From Acidimicrobiales bacterium (GTDB lineage Bacteria > Actinomycetota > Acidimicrobiia > Acidimicrobiales > SZUA-35), in NCBI GenBank assembly GCA_013003325.1, contig JABDJU010000319.1:1-7496 (forward strand): DNA of 7,496 nucleotides. The letters run 5' to 3'. Shown here in pieces: positions 1 through 6,339 of the stretch; within the stretch, counting starts at the first letter, position 1; each line of letters starts with the position of its first letter. The translations under genes and the position numbers were made by a program. A model generated the notes under the pieces. That model searched no databases and was not told where the DNA came from. It saw nothing but the letters and a program-made list of their open reading frames with translations.

Positions 1-368
1 CAGTTAGGGAGGAAGTCGTTGACCGAGGCCGAACCGTCGGAGTTGGTGTGATAGCCCTGCGATTCCAGCGCTCCGAACACTCCGACGGCGGCCGGCACCA
101 TCCGGTTCTCGAGAAGCTGGGGCAGCGAGTATTCGGGCTCGAGCATCACGGCGCTGGGTGTGTCCCCGACTCCGGCGATCATGTCGGCCTTGAACTGGGT
201 CAGGGTGTTGGCTGACACCGACGAGGGGTCGTCGGCGTCGAACTCGGAGCGGAGTGCGTCGCGGTGATCCACCGCCAACACGTTGAAGTGCCCTTCTTCG
301 TTGGTGACCCGGCCCAGCCGTCGGTACGCCCCCACCGACCAGCGGTGAGGATCGAGGACCTCAGGCAC
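1..368 (-). CDS. LacD-like class I aldolase, N-terminal part (probable 6-phospho-5-dehydro-2-deoxygluconate aldolase), cut by window edge
   Basis: The first 122 codons are present and the C-terminus lies beyond the left edge. The chosen GTG start at 368-366 overlaps the iolB stop by 8 bases. The protein opens VPEVLDPHRW. A segment NVLAVDHRDALR near residues 29-40 resembles the AxDxR stretch of LacD/tagatose-bisphosphate aldolase-type (beta/alpha)8 barrels. It is followed by TQFKADMIAG and then AVMLEPEYSLPQLL, like the LacD 'LDPEYG' strand. The Schiff-base lysine region is not in the window. Directly downstream of iolC and iolB, the obvious role is cleavage of 5-dehydro-2-deoxygluconate 6-phosphate to DHAP and malonate semialdehyde. 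This would be the job of B. subtilis IolJ, but from a different, non-class-II family. Fold assignment is fairly firm; substrate is inferred from context. The upstream Shine-Dalgarno match is weak, so translation probably depends on coupling to iolB. Confidence 0.72.
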   Translation of the reverse strand, partial: MPEVLDPHRWSVGAYRRLGRVTNEEGHFNVLAVDHRDALRSEFDADDPSSVSANTLTQFKADMIAGVGDTPSAVMLEPEYSLPQLLENRMVPAAVGVFGALESQGYHTNSDGSASVNDFLPN

Positions 369-1191
369 CGAGGTCGCCGTTCGTGACCTGCGGCAACCCC
401 CACTCGCCCTCCGACCAGTCGCTCTCGATCCAGGTGAAGTCGCTGTGGAAACACGGCGGCGTGCGGCGCTCGTCGCCGACCAGCTCGCCGGCGAGGTAGT
501 TCAGGAAGTACATGTTGGCTCCCGGGCAAGCGACCGAGCTGTGATAGCCGCGGGGCACTGTGGCCAGTTCGCCGTCCCGGCCGGCGTGAAGGTCGTCAAA
601 GATGTCCTTCTCATCGCCTTCGTCGCGCCAGTTGCGGTGGATCCAGAACCCCTCGGGACGGTCCATCCGGAAGTAGTACACCTCTTCGAGATAGGGAGAC
701 CCGTCGAGCCCATCGTGGCAGTGCGGAGACCAGCCCGACCAGGTTCCTCGGGGCACATAGACCTCGTAGAGGATGAGGCGCTCGGCTTCGATCGGCATCG
801 CGAGGGTGTGATTGACCTGACGCAGCGCCTGCCCACCGCCGCGGATTTCGCTTTTGATGGTCGAGGGTTCCACCAGCTTGGCGGCGTACATGCCTTCGGC
901 CGGGGCCGATCCCACCGCGTAGGTAAAGGGGTCTGACCCTGCGGTGACGGTGATGTCGACGCCGGGCGGTACGTAGCCGACGGCGGCCAGTTCGGTGAAC
1001 ACCGACCGCCGGCTGACCTGATGGGTGGCGCCGTCGAAGCCGAGCGTCGCCGTTCCCTCCAGCGGCACAACGGCCTGCTCCCGATCGGGCTGGGTGTGGG
1101 TGCTCGACTCGCCGGGGGCCAGTTCGATCACCTCGAAGGCCAGGTAGGTCCAACCTTCGGATTCTGGGGTGACGGATCGGATTTGTTTCAT
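361..1191 (-). CDS. iolB: 5-deoxy-glucuronate isomerase
   Basis: The 276-residue length is typical of IolB, a cytosolic metal-dependent bicupin that converts 5-deoxy-D-glucuronate to 5-dehydro-2-deoxy-D-gluconate in inositol catabolism. The first cupin covers roughly residues 15-105 and the second roughly 130-240. Family hallmarks are GGGQALRQVNHTL at 118-130 (the 'GGG..R.V..hl' motif), WSPHCHD at 154-160, EEVYYFR at 169-175 and VPRGYHS at 212-218. Likely metal ligands are His157, His159, Glu170 and His217, by analogy with the family. The ATG at 1191 is preceded by a strong AGGAGG nine bases upstream, which fixes the start. The gene lies 24 bases after iolC, and its last codons overlap the start of the aldolase gene. 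The neighbouring steps iolC and aldolase support the assignment. Nothing is broken or missing. Confidence 0.93.
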   Translation of the reverse strand: MKQIRSVTPESEGWTYLAFEVIELAPGESSTHTQPDREQAVVPLEGTATLGFDGATHQVSRRSVFTELAAVGYVPPGVDITVTAGSDPFTYAVGSAPAEGMYAAKLVEPSTIKSEIRGGGQALRQVNHTLAMPIEAERLILYEVYVPRGTWSGWSPHCHDGLDGSPYLEEVYYFRMDRPEGFWIHRNWRDEGDEKDIFDDLHAGRDGELATVPRGYHSSVACPGANMYFLNYLAGELVGDERRTPPCFHSDFTWIESDWSEGEWGLPQVTNGDLGA

Positions 1192-1200
1192 GACGTTCTT

Positions 1201-1206
1201 CCTCCT
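1201..1206 (-). promoter_or_regulatory. Shine-Dalgarno site of iolB
   Basis: The minus strand reads AGGAGG followed by nine bases and the ATG at 1191-1189. It is the strongest ribosome binding site in the window and fills much of the 24-base gap after iolC. This suggests iolB is initiated independently rather than only by coupling. Confidence 0.85.
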
Positions 1207-1215
1207 GGCGAGGCT

Positions 1216-2187
1216 CTACCGGACGGCCCCCTCGGCCCGCACCTGGTCCACCTCCGTTCTATAAGGCATGTCGTCGGCACAGAGCAGCCGGGCCGCAACG
1301 ATAGCGCCGGCGGCGTTGCCCCGACGAGCTGCTTCGACGAAGCTGAGCCCCGAGAGCAGCGAATCACAGAATGCGCCCCCGAAGGCATCACCGGCACCGA
1401 GACCGCACACGACCTCCACCGGATAGGGGGCCACGGTTTCCCGCTCGCCGTCGGCCGTGGCCACGAGCACGCCGTCGCCGCCGAGCTTGACGACCGCACA
1501 GGTAGCCCCGATGTCGAGGATTCGCTGGGCGGCGGTCTCGGGATCGCCGGTGCCGACCGCCACCCTGCATTCGTCCCGATTTCCGATCACCACCGTGAAG
1601 TGGTGCAGCATCGGATTTATGACACTGTGAGCGACGGCCTCGGAGTCCCAGAACTGGTATCGCCAGTCGAGGTCGAGGATCGTATGTTCGGCCCTGGCCC
1701 GTCGCTCGAGCATCCCTGCCACGGTGGAGCGGCTCGGTTCGCTGGAGAACCGGGTGGCCGGCACCCAGAAGATCCCGCACCGCTCGACGGGAACGTCGGC
1801 GACGTCGTCAGCGAACAGTTCCATGTCGGGCCCCGACGGCTCACGGTAGAAAATGATGTTCGGCTCGGCTCTCGGGTTGAGCTCGGCGAAGGCGAGCGGC
1901 GTTTTCAATTCGGGGTGGGTCGACACCCACCGGGTATCGACGTTGAACCGTGTGCTCAGGGCGTGAGTGACATCGTCGCCGAAGGCATCGTCTCCGACTT
2001 TGGTGACCAGCGCCGCCCTTCTGCCCAAGCGGGCGGCTGCCACGGCGACGTTGGTGGCGGTACCGCCGACGCTCTTTTCGAGCGTCCGCACATCTCGCAT
2101 CGGACCCTCGGTGGTCGGATAGAGGTCGACGCTGATGCGTCCGACCGTGATGAGTTCGGGGATCGGATCGACGACGGCCTCAGCCAC
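1216..2187 (-). CDS. iolC: 5-dehydro-2-deoxygluconokinase (PfkB family)
   Basis: This 323-residue ribokinase/PfkB-family kinase would phosphorylate 5-dehydro-2-deoxy-D-gluconate with ATP. Near the N-terminus VGRISVDLYP (15-24) is the IolC-type opening strand, and the family signature SVGGTATNVAVAAARLG spans 39-55. NRDE at 203-206 fits the NxxE magnesium/phosphate motif. KLGGDGV is at 234-240. The ATP/anion-hole motif GLGAGDAF at 262-269 contains catalytic base Asp267. The late CADDMP (303-308) is also usual for IolC. There is no C-terminal aldolase/DUF2090 fusion as in many proteobacterial IolC proteins, which agrees with a separate aldolase gene downstream. The start is GTG at 2187-2185, overlapping the ATPase stop by 8 bases, with an AGGTGA stretch just upstream. 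No in-frame ATG precedes the conserved core. Other sugar kinases are possible but fit the neighbours less well. Confidence 0.9.
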   Translation of the reverse strand: MAEAVVDPIPELITVGRISVDLYPTTEGPMRDVRTLEKSVGGTATNVAVAAARLGRRAALVTKVGDDAFGDDVTHALSTRFNVDTRWVSTHPELKTPLAFAELNPRAEPNIIFYREPSGPDMELFADDVADVPVERCGIFWVPATRFSSEPSRSTVAGMLERRARAEHTILDLDWRYQFWDSEAVAHSVINPMLHHFTVVIGNRDECRVAVGTGDPETAAQRILDIGATCAVVKLGGDGVLVATADGERETVAPYPVEVVCGLGAGDAFGGAFCDSLLSGLSFVEAARRGNAAGAIVAARLLCADDMPYRTEVDQVRAEGAVR

Positions 2188-2965
2188 CCGTCACCTGCGC
2201 CAGCTCGTGCTGCAACTGTTCGAGCTCGGCACCGCCCGCCATCTTCTGGGTGAGTTCGGCCTGGCTGATCTCCTCCTTGGCGAAGTTGCCCATCGACTTG
2301 CCTCGATTGAGGATCAGGAAGCGGTCACCGACCGGATAGGCGTGGGCCGGGTTGTGGGTGATGAAGATCACTCCGAGGCCCCGCTCGGCGGCGGCGAGGA
2401 TGTATTTCAGAACCACGCCGGATTGGCGCACACCCAATGCCGACGTGGGCTCGTCGAGGATCAGCACCTTGGCACCGAAGTGGACCGCCCGGGCGATCGC
2501 CACCGACTGGCGCTCACCACCGGAGAGGGTGCCAACCGGTTGCTCGGTGTCGCGGATGTCGATGCCCATCTTGGCCATCTCAGCCTTCGCGGTCTCGCTG
2601 GCCTTCTTCTTGTCGACCCATCGGATCGGCCAGACACCCTTGCTGGGCTCAGCTCCGAGGAAGAAGTTCCGCCACACCGACATCAGCGGCACCATGGCGA
2701 GGTCCTGGTACACCGCGGCGATGCCGCGGTCGAGCGCCTCGCGCGGGCTGTTGAAGCGCACCGGTGTACCTTCAAAGCGGAACTCGCCGGCGTCGTGCTG
2801 GTGCACGCCGGAAAGGATCTTGATGAAGGTCGACTTGCCGGCACCGTTGTCGCCCAGCACGCACGTCACCTCGCCGGCCCGCACGCTGGTGGTCACCCCC
2901 TGAAGGGCGATGATGTTGCCGTAGAACTTCCCGATATCTTCGAGCTCAATTAGTGAATCGGTCAT
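2180..2965 (-). CDS. Sugar ABC transporter ATP-binding protein, single domain (FrcA/RbsA-type); probable inositol importer
   Basis: The protein has 261 residues and one nucleotide-binding domain, so it would act as a homodimer on the permease, as in FrcA-type systems, rather than as a double-domain RbsA. All ATPase motifs are intact: Walker A GDNGAGKST (38-46), Q-loop Gln87 in VYQDLA, signature LSGGERQ (147-153), Walker B LILDEP (168-173) with catalytic Glu172, and H-loop His204 in ITHN. The VYQDLAMVPLMSVWRN stretch is typical of carbohydrate-uptake-type (CUT2) ATPases. It follows the permease after 38 bases and overlaps iolC by 8 bases. Inositol as substrate is inferred only from this position. 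The Shine-Dalgarno match is poor (AAGGG about 14 bases from ATG), and a ten-codon mini-ORF ends on its start codon, so coupled initiation is possible. Confidence 0.92.
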   Translation of the reverse strand: MTDSLIELEDIGKFYGNIIALQGVTTSVRAGEVTCVLGDNGAGKSTFIKILSGVHQHDAGEFRFEGTPVRFNSPREALDRGIAAVYQDLAMVPLMSVWRNFFLGAEPSKGVWPIRWVDKKKASETAKAEMAKMGIDIRDTEQPVGTLSGGERQSVAIARAVHFGAKVLILDEPTSALGVRQSGVVLKYILAAAERGLGVIFITHNPAHAYPVGDRFLILNRGKSMGNFAKEEISQAELTQKMAGGAELEQLQHELAQVTGG

Positions 2966-2994
2966 GATTCTGGTCGTTTCCCTTCGTTCCTCAT
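2962..2994 (-). CDS. Possible 10-codon mini-ORF (MRNEGKRPES) overlapping the ATPase start
   Basis: In the gap between permease and ATPase the minus strand contains ATG at 2994-2992, ten codons and a TGA at 2964-2962. That stop overlaps the ATPase initiation codon as ATGA. A GGGCGG stretch a few bases upstream could serve as a weak ribosome site. The peptide resembles nothing I recognise. If it is translated, its use would be to carry ribosomes from the permease stop to the weakly marked ATPase start. It is short enough to occur by chance. Confidence 0.2.
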   Translation of the reverse strand: MRNEGKRPES

Positions 2995-3003
2995 TGGTCC
3001 GCC

Positions 3004-5139
3004 CTATCTCCCCGCAGATTCAGCCTTGTTCTTGATGAAATTGTTGGCGATCACGGCCGAGAGCAGGATGATTCCGAGGAAGGCGAACCGCCAGTCGGAA
3101 TTCCACCGAGCGGCTGGAATGCCCTGTTTCGACATCGCCATGATGATGGCGCCGATGGCCGCACCGAACGCCGATCCGTAGCCGCCGGTCAACAACGTTC
3201 CTCCGACCACCGCGGCGATGATGTACTCGAACTCGAGTCCGTTGCCGGTGCCCGACTGCAGGGTGTTCAGCCGGAACGCAAGCAGGAGTCCGACCAGCCA
3301 CGCCGCGACCGACACCAGCATGAACAGCTGGGTCTTGGTCCGGGCCGCCGGCACACCGATCTGGCGGGCCGCTTGCTTGTTGCCGCCGACGGCAAAGATC
3401 CAGCTGCCGAACTTGGTGCTTCCCAGCATCCACGTGGCCAAGATTGTGATGCCGATGAACCACAGGACGCTCATCCGGTAGTTGGCCGGGTTGGTTTCTC
3501 CGGCAGCCTGCTCTTCGGCGGTGGTGAAGAGCAGGCGGGCCACGATTCCGACACCCAGGACGGCGACACCGATTTTGGCGATGGTCCCCGCCAGCCGTTC
3601 GGCGTGGTGGTCGTCGTGACGACGGGTGGTGAACAGTGTGGACGTGACGCCCCACACGGCGATCAGCAGCGACACCAGGAGTATCACGCTGAAGGCCTCG
3701 GTACGGAACTTGGGTGAGCTCGACGACCCCTGGATGAACCACGCTAGCCACAGTCCCATCAAGGCGGTGACCAGCAATACGAGTCCCCGGGCGATCGGTG
3801 CGACGGCCCCGGCGCGGTAGGCGGCGATCGCGAGCGAGAGGAAGCCGGCCAGAACCAGGACCCCGAGGAGGATGGCTCGCAGTCCCTGCTCGGTGGTCAT
3901 GAACATGAAGCTGTAGATGCCGAATGCAACCGACGCGCCGATGGCGCCGGCGGTGAGTGCCGAGCGGATCATCTGCTTCTGGTTCTGTCCACGATCTCGC
4001 CGATCCCACACCCGATAGGCGCCGACGAGCCCGCCGGCGATCATGAGCGGCCACTGCAAACCTCCGACCAGGTCGAGCACGCTCTGTTGCGATTCCACCT
4101 CGAGAGCACCGGTGACGAGAATGCCGGCCGCGACGCATCCGACGCCGGCGACGGTCAGGATCAGGGTTTCCCTCGAGTAGTACGTGATGCCAACGCGTTG
4201 GGGCTCATAACGCCAGAGGCACAACCCGACGAATCCAGCGAGTACCGAGGCCGCCAACAGCACGACCGCCAAGGTGTTGGCGCTGCGGCCATCGGAATTG
4301 TGCATGTAGGCGATCGTTGCGGCGCCGCCCACAATCCCGACGGCCATGACGGCGAGACCGATGGGGTTCAGGTGTTCACGTCGCTTGTGGTTCATCTCGT
4401 AGATTGCGATTCCGATCAGCGCGCCGCCGACGGTGAAGCCCAGCAACCAGAGCGCATCGCGGATGCCGAGTTCGTGGTCGTTCCGGGCCCAGACGCCATC
4501 GAATATGGGCCGCCAGAACTCATAGCCACGTCCTTGAGCCTCGTCGATCCGGCCCACCGAGATGTTGTCGATGATGAGCTTCGAAAAGCCCAGCTTGAAG
4601 CCTCTGAGTATGAAGAAGGTGGCGAGGGTGACAATGAAGCTGGGTAGACCGGTCCGCTCGACCATCGTGCCGTTGAAGAAGCCCAGACCGAGCGCAACGA
4701 TCAACGACAAGGGAATCGCGATGTGGAGGCTCAGGCCGGCGCCGCCGAGTTCGCCGATGTCCTTTACAAGCAAGATCGTGACGATGCCGAGGGCGCCGGT
4801 AGCTGCACCAGACGACAGGTCGAATTCGCCCCCGATCATCAGCAACGAGACAGCCACCGCCATAATGCCCAACGTCGCCGAGACGTCCATGATGCTGGCG
4901 AAACCCGTCGCTTTGCCGAACTCGCTGGCGACGGCCCAGAAGAACGCCCAGATGGCGGCGGCGCCGATGATCGCCCCGACCTCAGGTCGTATGAGCAGCC
5001 GCTGGAAAACCCCTCGGTAGGCCAGCCGTTCGTCGGCTCCCGCAACTGCGGTGGCCTCTGTCTCGGCCGCGATCGCAGCGGCTTCCTCGGCATCGATCGT
5101 GACGTCGATGTCGTGCTCGGCGGCGACGGACTCGGTCAT
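3004..5139 (-). CDS. Sugar ABC transporter permease (RbsC/XylH type) with large internal membrane insertion; probable inositol importer
   Basis: This 711-residue integral membrane protein is about twice the usual 320-430 residues of the family. Residues 1-45 form an acidic, alanine-rich cytoplasmic tail. Residues 48-224 match the conserved N-terminal half, with ATLGIMAVAVSLLMIGGEFDLSSGA (88-112, the 'G.DLS.G' core) and GLPSFIVTLATFFILRG (164-180). Residues 553-711 match the C-terminal half: STKFGSWIFAVGGNKQAAR (574-592), AAVVGGTLLTGGYGSAFGA (642-660) and a final helix near 682-702. Between them, residues about 228-550 add around ten hydrophobic segments, near 228-247, 258-278, 289-308, 325-345, 354-374, 391-411, 419-440, 449-468, 482-503 and 518-538. 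The frame is open throughout, with no sign of a fused second gene. The start ATG at 5139 has AAGGGG seven bases upstream. It would pair with the lipoprotein and the ATPase; the substrate is inferred from the iol neighbours. Confidence 0.9.
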   Translation of the reverse strand: MTESVAAEHDIDVTIDAEEAAAIAAETEATAVAGADERLAYRGVFQRLLIRPEVGAIIGAAAIWAFFWAVASEFGKATGFASIMDVSATLGIMAVAVSLLMIGGEFDLSSGAATGALGIVTILLVKDIGELGGAGLSLHIAIPLSLIVALGLGFFNGTMVERTGLPSFIVTLATFFILRGFKLGFSKLIIDNISVGRIDEAQGRGYEFWRPIFDGVWARNDHELGIRDALWLLGFTVGGALIGIAIYEMNHKRREHLNPIGLAVMAVGIVGGAATIAYMHNSDGRSANTLAVVLLAASVLAGFVGLCLWRYEPQRVGITYYSRETLILTVAGVGCVAAGILVTGALEVESQQSVLDLVGGLQWPLMIAGGLVGAYRVWDRRDRGQNQKQMIRSALTAGAIGASVAFGIYSFMFMTTEQGLRAILLGVLVLAGFLSLAIAAYRAGAVAPIARGLVLLVTALMGLWLAWFIQGSSSSPKFRTEAFSVILLVSLLIAVWGVTSTLFTTRRHDDHHAERLAGTIAKIGVAVLGVGIVARLLFTTAEEQAAGETNPANYRMSVLWFIGITILATWMLGSTKFGSWIFAVGGNKQAARQIGVPAARTKTQLFMLVSVAAWLVGLLLAFRLNTLQSGTGNGLEFEYIIAAVVGGTLLTGGYGSAFGAAIGAIIMAMSKQGIPAARWNSDWRFAFLGIILLSAVIANNFIKNKAESAGR

Positions 5140-5146
5140 TCTGTTT

Positions 5147-5152
5147 CCCCTT
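5147..5152 (-). promoter_or_regulatory. Shine-Dalgarno site of the permease gene
   Basis: The minus strand reads AAGGGG seven bases before the ATG at 5139-5137. This supports that start and keeps the acidic N-terminal tail in the protein. It lies just beyond the large intercistronic hairpin. Confidence 0.7.
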
Positions 5153-5160
5153 TTGATCGA

Positions 5161-5210
5161 CTGAAGCAGAGCGGGAGGCCAGACCGAGTTCGGTCCGGCC
5201 TCCCGTTCAG
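5161..5210 (-). other. Intercistronic stem-loop between binding-protein and permease genes
   Basis: Arms 5172-5186 and 5191-5205 form a 15-pair stem around a 4-base loop. An outer CTGAA/TTCAG pairing (5161-5165 with 5206-5210) is separated by a one-sided 6-base bulge. In minus-strand RNA the single irregular position (5181/5196) is a G-U pair, whereas in plus-strand RNA it would be an A-C mismatch. This points to a role in the operon transcript. No T-rich tract follows, so it is not a classic intrinsic terminator. The usual role of such hairpins after a binding-protein gene is to shield its mRNA from 3' exonucleases or to cause partial termination, giving more binding protein than permease. 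Confidence 0.75.
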
Positions 5211-5236
5211 AAACGCTCTAGTTGTTTGTAGCTGAA

Positions 5237-5253
5237 TTCACCGCGCAGGTGAA
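5237..5253 (-). other. Small stem-loop just after the binding-protein stop
   Basis: TTCACC (5237-5242) and GGTGAA (5248-5253) form a perfect 6-pair stem with a 5-base loop. In the minus-strand transcript it begins six bases after the TAA stop of the binding-protein gene. No T-tract follows. Together with the larger hairpin it makes a two-hairpin 3' region for that gene. A 6-pair stem alone could be chance. Confidence 0.4.
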
Positions 5254-5259
5254 GTTGGA

Positions 5260-6339
5260 TTAGCGGGTGCCGGCCGCGACGAGCGCTTTCACATCCGCAG
5301 CATTGTCCTGCGTCACGAACCCGGGACCGGTGAGGATCGGCAGACCGCCACCGAGGGTGTTCTTGTTGGTCACCTCGAGGAACATGAGCAGCACGGGGAT
5401 GTAGCCCTGGAGATACTGCTGCTGGTCGACGGTGAAGAGGACGTCGCCGTCTTCGATGGAGTCGATCAACTCGGAAGTGATGTCGAAGCCGCCGACGACC
5501 ACGTCGCGGCCGAGGTCCTGTGCTGCACGCAGACCGGACATGGCGATGACCGGACCGACGCCCATGAAGCCATCGATGTCGGGATCGGCTTCCATCGCAG
5601 CACGGATAGCGGCCTGCTGGGCGATCGTGTCGGCGTCGAGATCCATGAATTCGGAGATGACCTCACCGTCGAAGGTCTCGGCCAGCCCGTCGCAGCGCTC
5701 GTTCAGAGCAACGTTGTCCTGCTCTTGGCGTCCGCAAAGGATCTTGGTGGCACGACCGTCGGCGTTGAATCGCTGACCGGCGCCGTTACCGGCGATGACC
5801 TCGGTCTGGCCAACGTGGGTGGTGGCCCCGATCTCTTCGTAGTCGTTCACACCGGAGTTCAGGGTGTAGACCGGGATGCCGGCGTCGACCGCAGCCTTGA
5901 GGCCTGGGATCAGCTGATCCGGAGAGGGCAGCGATGCAGCGATGCCATCGGCGCCTGAGGCGACTGCGGCGTCGATGTCGGCGGCCTGGACTGCCGGATC
6001 GTTGTTGGAGCCTTGCCACACCAGCTCGACACCGAGGTCGGTGGCGGCCTGCTCAGCACCACGTTTGAGAACCGACCAGAACGGTCCGTCGTCGGAGTGG
6101 GTGATCATGTAGAAGGTCAGGTCGGTGCCCTGCACGAGGTCTACGTCGTCGTCGCCGCTGTCATCGGAGGATCCATCGTCGTCGCCGGAAGAGCCGTCGT
6201 CGGATGAACCGTCATCGGACGATGCGCTGTCGTCGCTGGCTCCGTCGTCGGAGGCCTCGGGTTCATTGCTGCCGCAGGCGGCGGCAATGAGCGAAAATGC
6301 AAAGAGCAACGCCAAGAGGCGCTTCAAAAGTGTGGTCAT
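5260..6339 (-). CDS. Sugar ABC transporter substrate-binding lipoprotein (periplasmic-binding-protein type 1); probable inositol/cyclitol receptor
   Basis: This 359-residue lipoprotein is tethered to the outer face of the membrane and delivers substrate to the permease. Residues 1-21 are a lipoprotein signal (MTTLLKRLLA then a hydrophobic core), and the lipobox ends IAAAC with lipidated Cys22. Residues 29-66 are a low-complexity Ser/Asp/Gly linker. The Peripla_BP_4-type receptor domain starts near 73: HSDDGPFWSV (81-90), IDAAVASGADGIAASLP (122-138), AGIPVYTLNSGVND (153-166), VVGGFDITSE (281-290) and FTVDQQQYLQGY (302-313). Cys202 and Cys216 are likely a disulfide. The ATG at 6339 has GGGGAG seven bases upstream. 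A longer reading from 6441 adds 34 residues before the signal peptide and is rejected. Ligand identity is inferred from the surrounding iol genes. A two-hairpin gap follows the gene. Confidence 0.9.
   Translation of the reverse strand: MTTLLKRLLALLFAFSLIAAACGSNEPEASDDGASDDSASSDDGSSDDGSSGDDDGSSDDSGDDDVDLVQGTDLTFYMITHSDDGPFWSVLKRGAEQAATDLGVELVWQGSNNDPAVQAADIDAAVASGADGIAASLPSPDQLIPGLKAAVDAGIPVYTLNSGVNDYEEIGATTHVGQTEVIAGNGAGQRFNADGRATKILCGRQEQDNVALNERCDGLAETFDGEVISEFMDLDADTIAQQAAIRAAMEADPDIDGFMGVGPVIAMSGLRAAQDLGRDVVVGGFDITSELIDSIEDGDVLFTVDQQQYLQGYIPVLLMFLEVTNKNTLGGGLPILTGPGFVTQDNAADVKALVAAGTR
6142..6255 (-). repeat. Low-complexity Ser/Asp/Gly coding tract in the binding lipoprotein
   Basis: About 38 codons, mostly GAC/GAT, TCC/TCA/AGC and GGC/GGA, encode repeated SDDGSSDDG-like units between the lipidated cysteine and the receptor domain. 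The tract makes a flexible, strongly acidic spacer. DNA repeats of this kind can vary in copy number by slippage. Confidence 0.85.

Noticed and set aside
1021..2253. 410-codon open frame on the plus strand, opposite iolC and the start of iolB
   Set aside because: It is antisense to two clearly recognised genes, has no recognisable motif, and is Gly/Asp/Arg-rich as expected from the mirror frame of a GC-rich gene.
2135..2953. 272-codon plus-strand open frame opposite the ABC ATPase
   Set aside because: The opposite strand encodes an ATPase with every catalytic motif intact. This frame has no family features and is a composition artefact.
3020..4138. 372-codon minus-strand frame inside the permease gene
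   Set aside because: It is rich in Arg, His and Gly with no hydrophobic segments. It is the shifted frame of the membrane protein and not a separate gene.
3004..5139. Possibility that the 711-residue permease is two permease genes fused by an assembly or frameshift error
   Set aside because: There is only one N-terminal and one C-terminal family half, the frame is continuous, and the middle does not repeat either half.
5161..5210. Classic Rho-independent terminator ending the receptor transcript
   Set aside because: The stem is strong but is followed in the minus strand by GCTCTGCTTCAG with no T-tract, and the cognate permease and ATPase genes lie directly downstream.
6265..6288. Near-perfect inverted repeat (11-base arms, 2-base centre)
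   Set aside because: It falls on the codons for the IAAACGSN lipobox region and arises from GCC/GGC codon use. The loop is too tight and one position is an A-C mismatch in the minus-strand RNA.
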